Positions 35,110 through 43,357 of a DNA stretch of 64,000 nt are shown one piece after another. The notes under the pieces were generated by a model. It had not been told where the DNA came from. It saw nothing but the letters and a program-made list of their open reading frames with translations, and did no database searches. Positions within the stretch are counted from its first letter, which is position 1. Every line of letters begins with the position of its first letter. Both the position numbers and the translations under genes were made by a program. The stretch is from contig NZ_BBJN01000045.1 in NCBI RefSeq assembly GCF_000739555.1, positions 1-64,000 of the forward strand, written 5' to 3'. The stretch comes from Halolamina rubra. Its GTDB lineage: Archaea; Halobacteriota; Halobacteria; Halobacteriales; Haloferacaceae.

Positions 35110-36429
35110 TTACCCTGCCGTTCCGCCGCGGACCCGTTCGAGCAGCGACACCGCGACGGGTTCGAGGCGGTCCGAGTACTGCATCAGCGACGTGCCGAGG
35201 ACGCTCATCACGAGCACGTAGCCGACGGTGAACGCGTAGATTGTCTCCACCGTCCCCACCGCGATCCCGCTCCCGGCGCCGGAGAGCGCGAGGCTCGCGA
35301 TGATCAGCGAGAACTCGCCGCGGGTGGTCATCCCGAACCCGACACGGACCGATCGGCGGTCGCTGAGCCCGTATATCCGGCCGGCGAGGTAGCCGCTCGC
35401 CAGCTTCGTCGGCGTCGTCACGAGCGCCGCGGCGACGATGGTCCCGAGGATCGACAGCGTGAACAGCCCCGGGTCGGTGACGAGCCCGATCCAGAAGAAG
35501 AACACCGCCGCGAACGCGTCCCGCAGCGGTTCGAGCAGCTGCTCCAGCTCGTGGACGTGATCCGTCGAGGAGAACGCCATCCCGACGAAGAAGGCGGCGA
35601 CCGCCTCGCTGACGCCGAGCGCGAGCGCGACGCCGGCGACGAGGATCGTCAGCCCGAGCGTCCGTACGACGACGAACTCGTTCGTGTCGACCTCGAGCAG
35701 TCGCTTGAAGAACTCGGTCCCGACGGTGACGAACGCGAGGAGCGCGAGGATGAACGCGACGGCGACCCCGATCTCCCCCGCCGCCTGCCCGATGTCACCG
35801 CCGCCGAGCACCAGCGCGGACGCGACCACGAGGTAGACGGCGATGAACAGGTCCTCGTACACCAGCGTGCCGAGCATCGGCTCCGACTCGTCGTTGGCGA
35901 TCCAGCCCAGATCGATCAGCGACTTCGTGATGATCGCGCTCGAGGAAATGTAGACGATCCCGGCGATGAGAAACGCCGCGAGGAAGCTCCCGAACACGAG
36001 GTAGCCCAGCACGAGCCCGACCCCGAAGTTGAGCAGTAGATCGACGGAGCCCGCTTTGCCGATCCGGGTCCTGCTCGCCAGCAGTCGGTTCAGGTTGAAC
36101 TCGAGCCCGAGGAAGAACAGCAGCAGGACGATGCCGATCTCCGCGCCGACGACGACGAAGTCGGTCTCGGCCAGCGCGAGCCCGCCGACCGCGGCGAGCA
36201 GATCGACGCCGCCGACGGTCGCGCCGGGCACGGTGATCGTCACCCCGCCGACGCCGATCTCGCTGCCCGGCAGCGTCGGGAGTTCGCCCAGCACGTTCGA
36301 TCCGAGCACCACGCCGGCGACGATGTAGAACGGGATCACCGACTGGCCGACCCGACTCGCGACCGCGCCGCTGACCGCGACCGCCGTGAACAACACCCCG
36401 ACGTCGAGCAGCGCCGTCTCAGCCGCCAC
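35110..36429 (-). CDS. CPA2 cation:proton antiporter (KhtU/KefB-like)
   Basis: A 439-residue membrane protein with about 12-13 helices. LVVVGAEIGIVLLLFFLGLEFN and YISSSAIITKSL, then GLVTDPGLF and FGMTTRGEFSLIIASLAL, are CPA2 landmarks. It exchanges K+ or Na+ for H+ across the cytoplasmic membrane. It lies directly downstream (28 bases) of a TrkA-C protein on the same strand, as in bacterial KhtT-KhtU, where the soluble protein gates the antiporter. Ion specificity is not visible. Confidence 0.87.
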   Translation of the reverse strand: MAAETALLDVGVLFTAVAVSGAVASRVGQSVIPFYIVAGVVLGSNVLGELPTLPGSEIGVGGVTITVPGATVGGVDLLAAVGGLALAETDFVVVGAEIGIVLLLFFLGLEFNLNRLLASRTRIGKAGSVDLLLNFGVGLVLGYLVFGSFLAAFLIAGIVYISSSAIITKSLIDLGWIANDESEPMLGTLVYEDLFIAVYLVVASALVLGGGDIGQAAGEIGVAVAFILALLAFVTVGTEFFKRLLEVDTNEFVVVRTLGLTILVAGVALALGVSEAVAAFFVGMAFSSTDHVHELEQLLEPLRDAFAAVFFFWIGLVTDPGLFTLSILGTIVAAALVTTPTKLASGYLAGRIYGLSDRRSVRVGFGMTTRGEFSLIIASLALSGAGSGIAVGTVETIYAFTVGYVLVMSVLGTSLMQYSDRLEPVAVSLLERVRGGTAG

Positions 36430-36457
36430 TATCGGTCACCTCGACACACCCCCGCGC

Positions 36458-36952
36458 TCACTCCTCGAGCCCGGCGCCCAGCAGTTCCTCGAACTCTGCG
36501 CAGTCCTCGCGGTCGCCGATGATGACCAGCGTGTCGCCGACCTCGAGAACCGTCTCCGGCGTCGGTGGCGAGATCAGCTCGTCGCCGCGCTGGATCGCGA
36601 CGACGGAGACGCCCGTCCGGCCGCGGATGTCGGCCGCGGCGAGGGTTTTCCCGGCCACGTCGGCGGTCTCGGAGACGCTGTACCACTCGATGTACGTGTC
36701 GTCCGAGAGCACGGTCTCTCCCTGTTCTGACTGCACTGGTTGGAAGTACGCCCCCTCAAGGATCGTCCCGATCTTCCGCGCGAGGCGGTCCGACGCCTCG
36801 AACAGTTTCTCGCTGTCCGCGTCGGCGTCGGCTTTCAGGAACACCTCCCGTTTCCCCGTGTTGTGCGTCACGATGACGAGAAGCCCCCCGTCGTCGAGCT
36901 CGATCTCGAACTTCTTGCCGACGCCCGGGAGGTCGCTCTCGTAAACGGTCAT
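36458..36952 (-). CDS. TrkA-C regulatory subunit (KhtT-like)
   Basis: A 164-residue soluble protein. The N-terminal part (about 1-75) is KhtT-specific (MTVYESDLPGVGKKFEIEL, DGGLLVIVTHNTGKREVF). The C-terminal RCK_C/TrkA-C domain (about 85-160) ends DTLVIIGDREDCAEFEELL. TrkA-C domains bind nucleotides such as c-di-AMP, NAD(H) or nothing known, and regulate the coupled antiporter. The ATG at 36952 fits the TATA cctttatcag (36975-36984, minus). Confidence 0.87.
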   Translation of the reverse strand: MTVYESDLPGVGKKFEIELDDGGLLVIVTHNTGKREVFLKADADADSEKLFEASDRLARKIGTILEGAYFQPVQSEQGETVLSDDTYIEWYSVSETADVAGKTLAAADIRGRTGVSVVAIQRGDELISPPTPETVLEVGDTLVIIGDREDCAEFEELLGAGLEE

Positions 36953-37114
36953 ACCCAAAGAAGCGACGGCGTACTGATAAAGGGGTGTCCCGCCCGACGA
37001 CGCCGGGGAACCGCGACCCCGCCGACGCTGGCGGCGCCTCCAGGACGGTCGCCGTGGATGGTGACTGCGAGTGCCGCCGAAACACCTTTCACTCCCTGCC
37101 TCTCACTCCCACCC

Positions 37115-37213
37115 GTGACTCACGCGACCACCGCCGTCGACGGCTCGCCCGTCGACACCGCTGTCGCTGCCGTCCGACAGCGACGGGTCGCGTTCCGGCC
37201 GCGGGCCGCCTAG
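37115..37213 (+). CDS. Candidate leaderless small ORF upstream of argG (32 aa)
   Basis: GTG 37115 to TAG 37213 encodes a 32-residue peptide whose last 13 residues include five arginines (VRQRRVAFRPRAA). A BRE/TATA-like cgaaacacctttcac (37078-37092) is centred about 28 bases before the GTG, as in true haloarchaeal leaderless genes. The peptide could be an arginine-sensing leader or an unrelated microprotein. argG has its own TATA box downstream, so read-through control is uncertain. Low confidence as a gene. Confidence 0.35.
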   Translation: MTHATTAVDGSPVDTAVAAVRQRRVAFRPRAA

Positions 37214-37316
37214 GCCCAACTCCACCTCACCCCTCCCGTACCGTTTCGCCGTCGTTCACCACTCCTTCGTCCGGGTAGCGTGTCGTAGCACATTTTCTTA
37301 CGGGACTGAAAGCGCT

Positions 37317-37325
37317 GTATTTATC
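37317..37325 (+). promoter_or_regulatory. TATA box of argG
   Basis: The sequence gtatttatc, about 28 bases before the argG ATG, begins the arginine operon transcript without a leader. Confidence 0.6.
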
Positions 37326-37349
37326 AGGTAGCGTCCGTCAGAGTCGTGT

Positions 37350-38582
37350 ATGACGAAAGTCGCGCTCGCGTTCAGCGGTGGACTCGACACCACCGTCTGT
37401 GTCCCGCTACTGAAAGAGGAGTACGGCTACGACGAAGTGATGGCCGTCACGGTCGACGTGGGCCAGCCGGAGGCCGAGTTCGCGGAGGCCCGCGAGACCG
37501 CCGACGCGCTGGGGCTGGATATCCACGTCGTCGACGCCACCGACGAGTTCGCGTCGCTCTGCCTCGATTCGGTGCGCGCGAACGCGACGTATCAGGGGTA
37601 CCCGCTCGGCACCGCGCTGGCCCGTCCCGTGATCGCCGAGGCGATCCTCGACGTGGCGCAGCAAGAGGGCTGCGACGCGATCGCTCACGGCTGTACCGGG
37701 AAGGGGAACGACCAGCTCCGCTTCGAGACGGTCTGGCGCGGCTCCGACCTCGAAGTGATCGCCCCCGTCCGCGAACTCGGCCTCACCCGCGAGTGGGAGG
37801 TCGAGTACGCCGCCGAGCGCGACCTGCCCGTCGAGGCCGGCAACGAGGGCACCTGGAGCATCGACACGAACCTCTGGTCCCGTTCGGTCGAGGGTGGTGA
37901 CCTCGAGGACCCGAGCCACGTCCCCAGCGAGGAGATCTACGAGTGGACGGACACCCCCAGCGGCGGCGAGGAACTCGTCGAGATCGAGTTCGAGGACGGC
38001 TACCCCGTCGCCGTCGACGGCGACGCTCTCGACCCCGTGGACCTGATCGAGGAGCTCAACGCGCTGGCGGGCGCCCACGGCGTCGGCCGCACGGACATGC
38101 TCGAGGACCGCATGCTCGGGCTGAAAGTGCGCGAGAACTACGAGCACCCCGCGGCGACGGTGCTCCTCACCGCCCACGAGGCGCTCGAACAGCTCGTGTT
38201 CACGAAGACCGAGCGCGACTTCAAGCCTCAGATCGACCAGCAGTGGGCCGAACAGGCCTACCGCGGGCTCGTGTTCTCCCCGCTGACGGAGAGCCTGAAC
38301 GGCTACCTCGACGCCTCCCAGGAGAAAGTCACCGGCACGGTGACCGTCAAACTCCAGGGCGGACACGTCCGCCCGGTCGCTCGCGAGTCCGAGTACGGCG
38401 TCTACTCCGAGAACGCGGCCTCGTTCAACACCGAGACCGTCGACGGGATCGAGCAGGCCGACGCCACCGGCGTCGCGAAGTACCACGGGTTCCAGGAGCG
38501 CCTCGCGAACCAGGTCAAAGCGAGCGCCGAGACCGATGACGAACAGGAGAAAGCGACGCTCTCGACGGACGGCGGAGAGTGA
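37350..38582 (+). CDS. argG: Argininosuccinate synthase
   Basis: A 410-residue ATP-dependent ligase joining citrulline and aspartate. The P-loop-like pyrophosphatase motif LAFSGGLDTTVCV (residues 6-18) and GCTGKGNDQLRFE are diagnostic, as is NEGTWSIDTNLWSRS. First gene of the arginine operon; the argH ATG overlaps its TGA (tgatg). The acidic tail (ETDDEQEKATLSTDGGE) is a halophilic feature. Cytoplasmic. Confidence 0.96.
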   Translation: MTKVALAFSGGLDTTVCVPLLKEEYGYDEVMAVTVDVGQPEAEFAEARETADALGLDIHVVDATDEFASLCLDSVRANATYQGYPLGTALARPVIAEAILDVAQQEGCDAIAHGCTGKGNDQLRFETVWRGSDLEVIAPVRELGLTREWEVEYAAERDLPVEAGNEGTWSIDTNLWSRSVEGGDLEDPSHVPSEEIYEWTDTPSGGEELVEIEFEDGYPVAVDGDALDPVDLIEELNALAGAHGVGRTDMLEDRMLGLKVRENYEHPAATVLLTAHEALEQLVFTKTERDFKPQIDQQWAEQAYRGLVFSPLTESLNGYLDASQEKVTGTVTVKLQGGHVRPVARESEYGVYSENAASFNTETVDGIEQADATGVAKYHGFQERLANQVKASAETDDEQEKATLSTDGGE

Positions 38583-40087
38583 TGAGCGGGAACGGCGACG
38601 GAGCGGCCGGCGACGACGCGGCGGCGAGCGGCGAGACCGTGATCCGCCGCGAGCGCTTCGCCGGGGGCCCGGCGCGCTCGTTCATGTCGAGCCTCGACGC
38701 CGACGCGCGCATCTTCGCCGCCGACCTCGCGGTCGACCGCGCCCACACGCTGATGCTCGCCGAGCAGGGGATCGTCGCCGACGACGACGCCGCGGCGATC
38801 CTCGGCGCGCTCGGTTCGGTCGAGGCGGCCGGCCACGACGCGCTCCCCGAGGGCGAGGACGTCCACGAGGCGATCGAGTCGGCGGTCGTCGCCGAGGTGG
38901 GGCCGGCGGGCGGGAAGATGCACACCGCGCGCTCGCGCAACGACGAGGTCGCGACCTGCATCCGCTACCGCTTCCGCGAGGACCTGCTCGACGCCGCCGA
39001 AGCCAGCCTCGACCTCCGCGCGGCGCTGCTCGACGCGGCCGCCGAGCAGACCGACACCGTCGTCCCGGGGTTCACCCACCGCCAGCACGCCCAACCGACC
39101 ACCGTTGGCCACCTGCTCGCCTCCTACGCGGGCGCCGTGGCGCGCGACACGGAACGTCTCCTCGCCGCCTACGAGCGCACGAACCGCTCGCCGCTCGGGG
39201 CCGCGGCGTTCGCCGGCACGACGTTCGACGTGGACCGCGAGCGCACCGCGGAGCTGCTGGGGTTCCACGAGGTCGTCGAGAACGCCGCCGACGCGGTGAC
39301 CGCGCGCGACTTCCTGCTCGAGGGCTGTGGCGCCTTCGCCGCGCTGTCGACGACGCTCTCGGGGCTCGCGACCGACCTGATCGAGGGCGCGAAGGACGGC
39401 CACGTCGATCTCGACGACGCGTACGCCTCGACCTCCTCGATCATGCCCCAGAAGAAGAACCCCGACTCGCTGGAGCTGGTCCGTGCGGTCGCCGGCGACG
39501 CGGCGGGCGACCTGACGGGGCTGCTGACGACGCTGAAGGGGCTCCCCCGCGCGTACAACCGCGACCTCCAGCGCGCCACGCCGCACGCCTGGGACGCCGT
39601 CGACATCACCACGGAGGCGACCGAAGTCACCGCGGGCGCGGTCGCCACCGCCGAGTGGGACGCCGCGGCCTGTGCGGCCGACGCCGGCGCTGGGTTCTCG
39701 ACGGCGACGGGCGTCGCGGACGCGCTCGCCGCTGCGGGCCTCCCGTTCCGCAGCGCGCACGAACTCGTCGCCGTGGCGGCGACGGAGATCGACGACGACG
39801 CGACCGTCGACGAACAGATCGACGCGCTCGACGCGGCGGCGACCGCCAGCCTCGACGACTCCCTCTCGGCGTACGTCGACCAGTCGACGCTCGCCGACCT
39901 GCTCTCGCCGGCGGGGAGCGTCGCGGCGCGTGACTCCCGCGGCGGCCCCGCGGCGGCGGCCGTCGATGAGTCGCTGACGCGCCTGCGCGACAGCCACGCC
40001 GACCACGCCGCGGCCGTCGACGCCCACCGCGAGGCGCTCGCGACCGCCGAGGACCGCTTCACGGCGGCGGTGAACGAGTATGTCTGA
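38582..40087 (+). CDS. argH: Argininosuccinate lyase
   Basis: A 501-residue fumarase-superfamily enzyme that splits argininosuccinate to arginine and fumarate. The signature SSIMPQKKNPDSLELVR (catalytic Ser loop), HTARSRNDEVAT and THRQHAQPTT are intact. It is coupled to argG through tgatg. A 67-codon Arg/Pro-rich ORF opens within its last codons. Cytoplasmic, homotetrameric in the family. Confidence 0.95.
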   Translation: MSGNGDGAAGDDAAASGETVIRRERFAGGPARSFMSSLDADARIFAADLAVDRAHTLMLAEQGIVADDDAAAILGALGSVEAAGHDALPEGEDVHEAIESAVVAEVGPAGGKMHTARSRNDEVATCIRYRFREDLLDAAEASLDLRAALLDAAAEQTDTVVPGFTHRQHAQPTTVGHLLASYAGAVARDTERLLAAYERTNRSPLGAAAFAGTTFDVDRERTAELLGFHEVVENAADAVTARDFLLEGCGAFAALSTTLSGLATDLIEGAKDGHVDLDDAYASTSSIMPQKKNPDSLELVRAVAGDAAGDLTGLLTTLKGLPRAYNRDLQRATPHAWDAVDITTEATEVTAGAVATAEWDAAACAADAGAGFSTATGVADALAAAGLPFRSAHELVAVAATEIDDDATVDEQIDALDAAATASLDDSLSAYVDQSTLADLLSPAGSVAARDSRGGPAAAAVDESLTRLRDSHADHAAAVDAHREALATAEDRFTAAVNEYV

Positions 40088-40283
40088 AACCCTATCGACG
40101 CCTGCGCTCCCGCAGCTCCGGCGGCGGCAGCCGCGGCTCCGGCCGCCGCGGCCGATCCGGGGTCGACGGCTCCCGACCCGGCCGCGCCGCTTCCCGCGGC
40201 CGCGGCCCGCCCGGGCCACTACTCCACTCGCGCCGTCGCGGCGGTTTCCGCGCGGCACCGATTCGTCCGAATTCGACGAATAG
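40080..40283 (+). other. Arg/Pro-rich 67-codon ORF between argH and argW
   Basis: An ATG overlapping the argH stop (atgtctga) opens a 67-residue frame with about 18 Arg and a similar number of Pro, ending TDSSEFDE. The composition is extreme for a haloarchaeon. The +1 frame shows more gene-like C-ending codons but has no start codon. The stretch 40100-40220 is low-complexity (gccgcggc-type repeats). It may be a real leader-like peptide, an eroded gene or noncoding sequence. Confidence 0.3.
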
Positions 40284-40322
40284 AGCCAGCTACGCGTTTA
40301 TTTTGCAGTGATTGAATAGATG

Positions 40323-40356
40323 GATTAAAGTACTCCCGTCGCCTCCCTCGGAGTAC
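40323..40356 (+). promoter_or_regulatory. argW promoter with inverted repeat
   Basis: The TATA element ggattaaagta (40323-40333) is 30 bases before the argW ATG. It is followed by a perfect 7-base inverted repeat, gtactcc (40330-40336) and ggagtac (40350-40356), with centres 20 bases apart (two helical turns). This is operator-like and ends one base before the ATG. A second TATA-like gcgtttattt lies at 40294-40303. Confidence 0.5.
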
Positions 40357-40357
40357 G

Positions 40358-40528
40358 ATGACAGCAGCCAACTGCGTCACCTGCGGTGACAGCGTCGCAC
40401 TCCCCGAGGACGTCGAGGTCGGCGAGATCGTCGACTGCGGGAGCTGTGGCACGGAGCTGGAAGTACTGGGCGTCGACCCCGCCGAACTGGCGGAGGCGCC
40501 CGAGCTCGCGGAGGACTGGGGGGAGTGA
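40358..40528 (+). CDS. argW: LysW-type amino-group carrier protein for arginine synthesis
   Basis: A 56-residue carrier, too short for many gene finders. It has a zinc ribbon (C6, C9, C27, C30) and ends in EDWGE. In this family the gamma-carboxyl of the terminal Glu is joined to the amino group of glutamate (or aminoadipate), protecting and carrying the intermediate through the next four steps. Its TGA overlaps the argX ATG (tgatg). The promoter and inverted repeat lie just upstream. Confidence 0.93.
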   Translation: MTAANCVTCGDSVALPEDVEVGEIVDCGSCGTELEVLGVDPAELAEAPELAEDWGE

Positions 40529-41433
40529 TGGAGGTCGGTCTGCTCTACTCCCGCATCCGCCCGGACGAGAAGCTCCTGCTGACGGAGCTGCGCGAGCGCG
40601 GCCACGAGGTCCACAAGGTCGACGTGCGCCAGGCGACGTTCGGCCTCGACGCGCCGCCCGAGCCGCTGGGCGAGTGTGACGTGGTGCTCGACCGCTGCAT
40701 GGCGACCTCCCGCTCGCGCTACGCGAGCCGATTCGTCGAGCACTACGACCTCCCGGTGGTCAACAGCCCCGAGACCGCGAAGGTCTGCTCGGACAAGGTC
40801 GAGACGACGCTCGCGCTCTCGGAAGCCGGCGTGCCGACGCCGGAGACCACCGTCGCGTTCACCACGGAGTCGGCGCTCGAGGCGATCGAGTCGTTCGGCT
40901 ACCCCTGCGTGCTGAAGCCGGTCGTCGGGTCGTGGGGCAGACTGATGGCGAAACTCGAGTCGCGTTCGGCCGCCGAGGCCGTGCTCGAACACAAGGAGAC
41001 GCTGGGGCACTACGAGCACAGCGTGTTCTACGTTCAGCAGTTCGTCGACAAGCCCGGCCGCGACCTGCGCGTGCTGACCGTCGACGGCGAGCCCGTGGCG
41101 GCGATGAGCCGCAGTTCCGACCACTGGCTCACCAACGCCGCCGCGGGCGCCGACACCGAGTCGTTCGACCTGCCCGCCGAAGTCGAGCAGCTCGCCCGCG
41201 AGGCCAGCGCGGCCGTCGGCGGCGGCCTGCTCGGTGTCGACCTCATGGAACTCGATGGCGACGGCGCCGACGACGAGTACACCGTCCACGAGGTCAACCA
41301 CACCGTCGAGTTCAAGGCGCTCAACGCGGCCGTCGACATGGACGTTGCGGCGACGGTCGTCGACTGGCTGGAGGCGAAGGTCGCCGCCGAGGAGGCCGGG
41401 AACGAGGCCACGCCGGCGGAGGTACAGCCGTGA
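40528..41433 (+). CDS. argX: ArgW-glutamate ligase (LysX/RimK-type ATP-grasp)
   Basis: A 301-residue ATP-grasp ligase that attaches glutamate to the terminal Glu of ArgW. ATP-grasp motifs: SDKVETTLALSEAGVPTPETT, CVLKPVVGSWGRLMAKLE, VDKPGRDLRVLTVDG and LGVDLMELDG with VHEVNHTVEFKAL. It starts in the argW stop and ends in the argC start (gtga). Lysine/arginine specificity of such ligases depends on a few residues near NHTVEF; the arginine role is inferred from the operon. Confidence 0.93.
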   Translation: MEVGLLYSRIRPDEKLLLTELRERGHEVHKVDVRQATFGLDAPPEPLGECDVVLDRCMATSRSRYASRFVEHYDLPVVNSPETAKVCSDKVETTLALSEAGVPTPETTVAFTTESALEAIESFGYPCVLKPVVGSWGRLMAKLESRSAAEAVLEHKETLGHYEHSVFYVQQFVDKPGRDLRVLTVDGEPVAAMSRSSDHWLTNAAAGADTESFDLPAEVEQLAREASAAVGGGLLGVDLMELDGDGADDEYTVHEVNHTVEFKALNAAVDMDVAATVVDWLEAKVAAEEAGNEATPAEVQP

Positions 41434-42470
41434 CCCTCACCGCGAGCGTCGTCGGCGCCTCCGGTTTCGCGGGCGGGGAGCTGCTCCGCCTGCTCTCGGC
41501 CCACCCCGAGTTCGAGCTCGTGCAGGCGACCTCCCGCGAGTACGAGAACCGCACGGTGGGCCACGTCCACCCGAACCTCCGCGAACTCGACCTGCGCTTC
41601 ACCGACCCCGCCGAGCTCGACGGCGTCGACGCGCTGTTCGCGGCGACGCCCCACGGCGTCTCGATGGCCAACGTCGAGTCGTACCTCGACGCCGCCGACA
41701 CGCTGATCGACCTCTCGGCGGACTTCCGTCTCGACAGCGAGGCGGCGTACGACGAGTGGTACGACGGCCACACGGCGCCGGAGTACCTCGAGAGGGCCAC
41801 CTACGCGCTCCCGGAACTCGGCCGCGACGGGCTCGAGGGCGCCGACATCGTCGCCTCGGGCGGCTGCAACGCCACGGCGACGATGCTCGCGCTGAAGCCG
41901 CTCGTGGATGCCGGCCTCCTGCTGCCCGACGATCGGGTCGTCGCCGACCTCAAGGTCGGCTCCTCGGAGGGCGGCGCCGGCGGCGGCGCGGCGTCGTCGC
42001 ACCCGGAGCGCTCGGGCGTGGTCCGCCCGTACGCGCCCACTGGCCACCGCCACGAGGCCGAGATCGAGGCCCAGTTGGGGCTCTCGCTCTCCTTCACGGT
42101 CCACGCGGTCGACATGGTTCGCGGCGCGGCCGCGACCTGCCACACGTTCCCGACCGGGGCCGTCGGCACGGTCGGCACTGCCGACCTCTGGAGCGCCTAC
42201 CGCGACGCCTACGAGGACGAGCCGTTCGTCCGGCTCGTGGCCGGCGGGGGCGGCGTCTACCGCTACCCCGAGCCGAAATCCGTCGCGGGCACGAACCTCG
42301 CGGAGGTCGGCTTCGCCGCCGACGGCGAGCGCGTCGTCGCGTTCGCGGCCATCGACAACGTAATGAAGGGCGCCGCGGGGCAGGCGGTCCACGCCGCCAA
42401 CCTCGCGTTCGGTCTGGAGGAGACGGCCGGCCTGACACAGCAGGGGCTCCACCCGGTGGGATCGCCGTGA
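41430..42470 (+). CDS. argC: ArgW-glutamyl-phosphate reductase
   Basis: A 346-residue NADPH-dependent reductase turning the phosphorylated carrier-bound glutamate into the semialdehyde. VVGASGFAGGELLRLL is the nucleotide-binding start; SGGCNATATM contains the catalytic Cys. GTG start within the argX stop (gtga), and its own TGA overlaps the argB GTG in the same way. Confidence 0.94.
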   Translation: MTLTASVVGASGFAGGELLRLLSAHPEFELVQATSREYENRTVGHVHPNLRELDLRFTDPAELDGVDALFAATPHGVSMANVESYLDAADTLIDLSADFRLDSEAAYDEWYDGHTAPEYLERATYALPELGRDGLEGADIVASGGCNATATMLALKPLVDAGLLLPDDRVVADLKVGSSEGGAGGGAASSHPERSGVVRPYAPTGHRHEAEIEAQLGLSLSFTVHAVDMVRGAAATCHTFPTGAVGTVGTADLWSAYRDAYEDEPFVRLVAGGGGVYRYPEPKSVAGTNLAEVGFAADGERVVAFAAIDNVMKGAAGQAVHAANLAFGLEETAGLTQQGLHPVGSP

Positions 42471-43357
42471 GCGAGTCCAACGCGGTCGTCGGCCCGGACG
42501 AGCCGCCGCTGGTCGTGAAGGTCGGCGGCGCCCGCGCGGTCGACCCGGCGGGCGTGATCGAGGACGTGGCCCACGTCGTCGCCAGCGGCCGCGAGGTCGT
42601 CGTCGTCCACGGCGGCTCGACGGCCGTCGACGACACCCTCGAAGCACTCGGCGAGGAGCCGGAGTACGTCGAGACCCCCGCGGGCGTCTCGGGCCGGTTC
42701 ACCGACGAAGAGACGCTCGAAGTGTTCTCCATGGTGCTCCCCGGCAAGCTCAACACCGAACTCGTGACCGACCTCCGCGCGGCGGGGGTCAACGCCGTCG
42801 GGCTCTCGGGCGTCGACGGCGGCCTCGTCACGGGCTCGCGCAAGTCCGCGGTCCGCGTGGTCGAGGACGGCAAGCGGAAGATCCGCCGCGGCGACCACGC
42901 GGGCAAGCCGGAGTCGGTCAACGCCGACCTCCTGGGCTCCCTGCTCGCGGACGGCTACGTGCCGACGGTCTCGCCGCCGATGCTGGCCGACGACGGCACC
43001 GCCGCCAACGCCGACGCCGACCGCGTGGCCGCGCTGCTCGCGGCCGAGTTCGGCGCCGAACTGGTGCTCCTCACCGACGTGGAAGGCGTCTACGAGGACC
43101 CCGACGATCCCGAGACGCTCATCGACGAGGCGTCGACGCCCGCCGAGTTCGCGGCCGTCGAGGCCGCGGCGGAGGGGTTCATGAGCCGCAAGGTCCACGC
43201 CGCGGAGGAGGCGCTCACCGGCGGCGCCGCGGGCGTCGTCGTCTCCGACGCCGGGCTCCGCAAGCCCCTGCTCGCCGCGCTGGCGGGCCACGGGACGTGG
43301 ATCGCCCCCGCGGCCGTCACCGAACCTGCCGAACCGGCCGGGGGTGAGTCTGCGTGA
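42467..43357 (+). CDS. argB: ArgW-glutamate kinase
   Basis: A 296-residue amino-acid kinase-fold enzyme phosphorylating the side-chain carboxylate of carrier-bound glutamate. VVKVGGARAVDP and VVVHGGSTAVD bind the phosphates; LADDGTAANADADRVAALLA and FMSRKVHAAEEAL are typical of the NAGK/LysZ clade. GTG start overlapping the argC stop. No separate arginine-feedback N-terminal helix is obvious. Confidence 0.93.
   Translation: MSESNAVVGPDEPPLVVKVGGARAVDPAGVIEDVAHVVASGREVVVVHGGSTAVDDTLEALGEEPEYVETPAGVSGRFTDEETLEVFSMVLPGKLNTELVTDLRAAGVNAVGLSGVDGGLVTGSRKSAVRVVEDGKRKIRRGDHAGKPESVNADLLGSLLADGYVPTVSPPMLADDGTAANADADRVAALLAAEFGAELVLLTDVEGVYEDPDDPETLIDEASTPAEFAAVEAAAEGFMSRKVHAAEEALTGGAAGVVVSDAGLRKPLLAALAGHGTWIAPAAVTEPAEPAGGESA

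Larger units (their letters stand above)
36953..37349. other. Intergenic region between the antiporter operon and argG
   Basis: Nearly 400 bases with the KhtT promoter at one end (36975-36985) and the argG promoter gtatttatc (37317-37325) at the other. Between them is a candidate 32-codon leaderless ORF. The rest has no stable hairpin or RNA gene that I can see. Confidence 0.5.
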
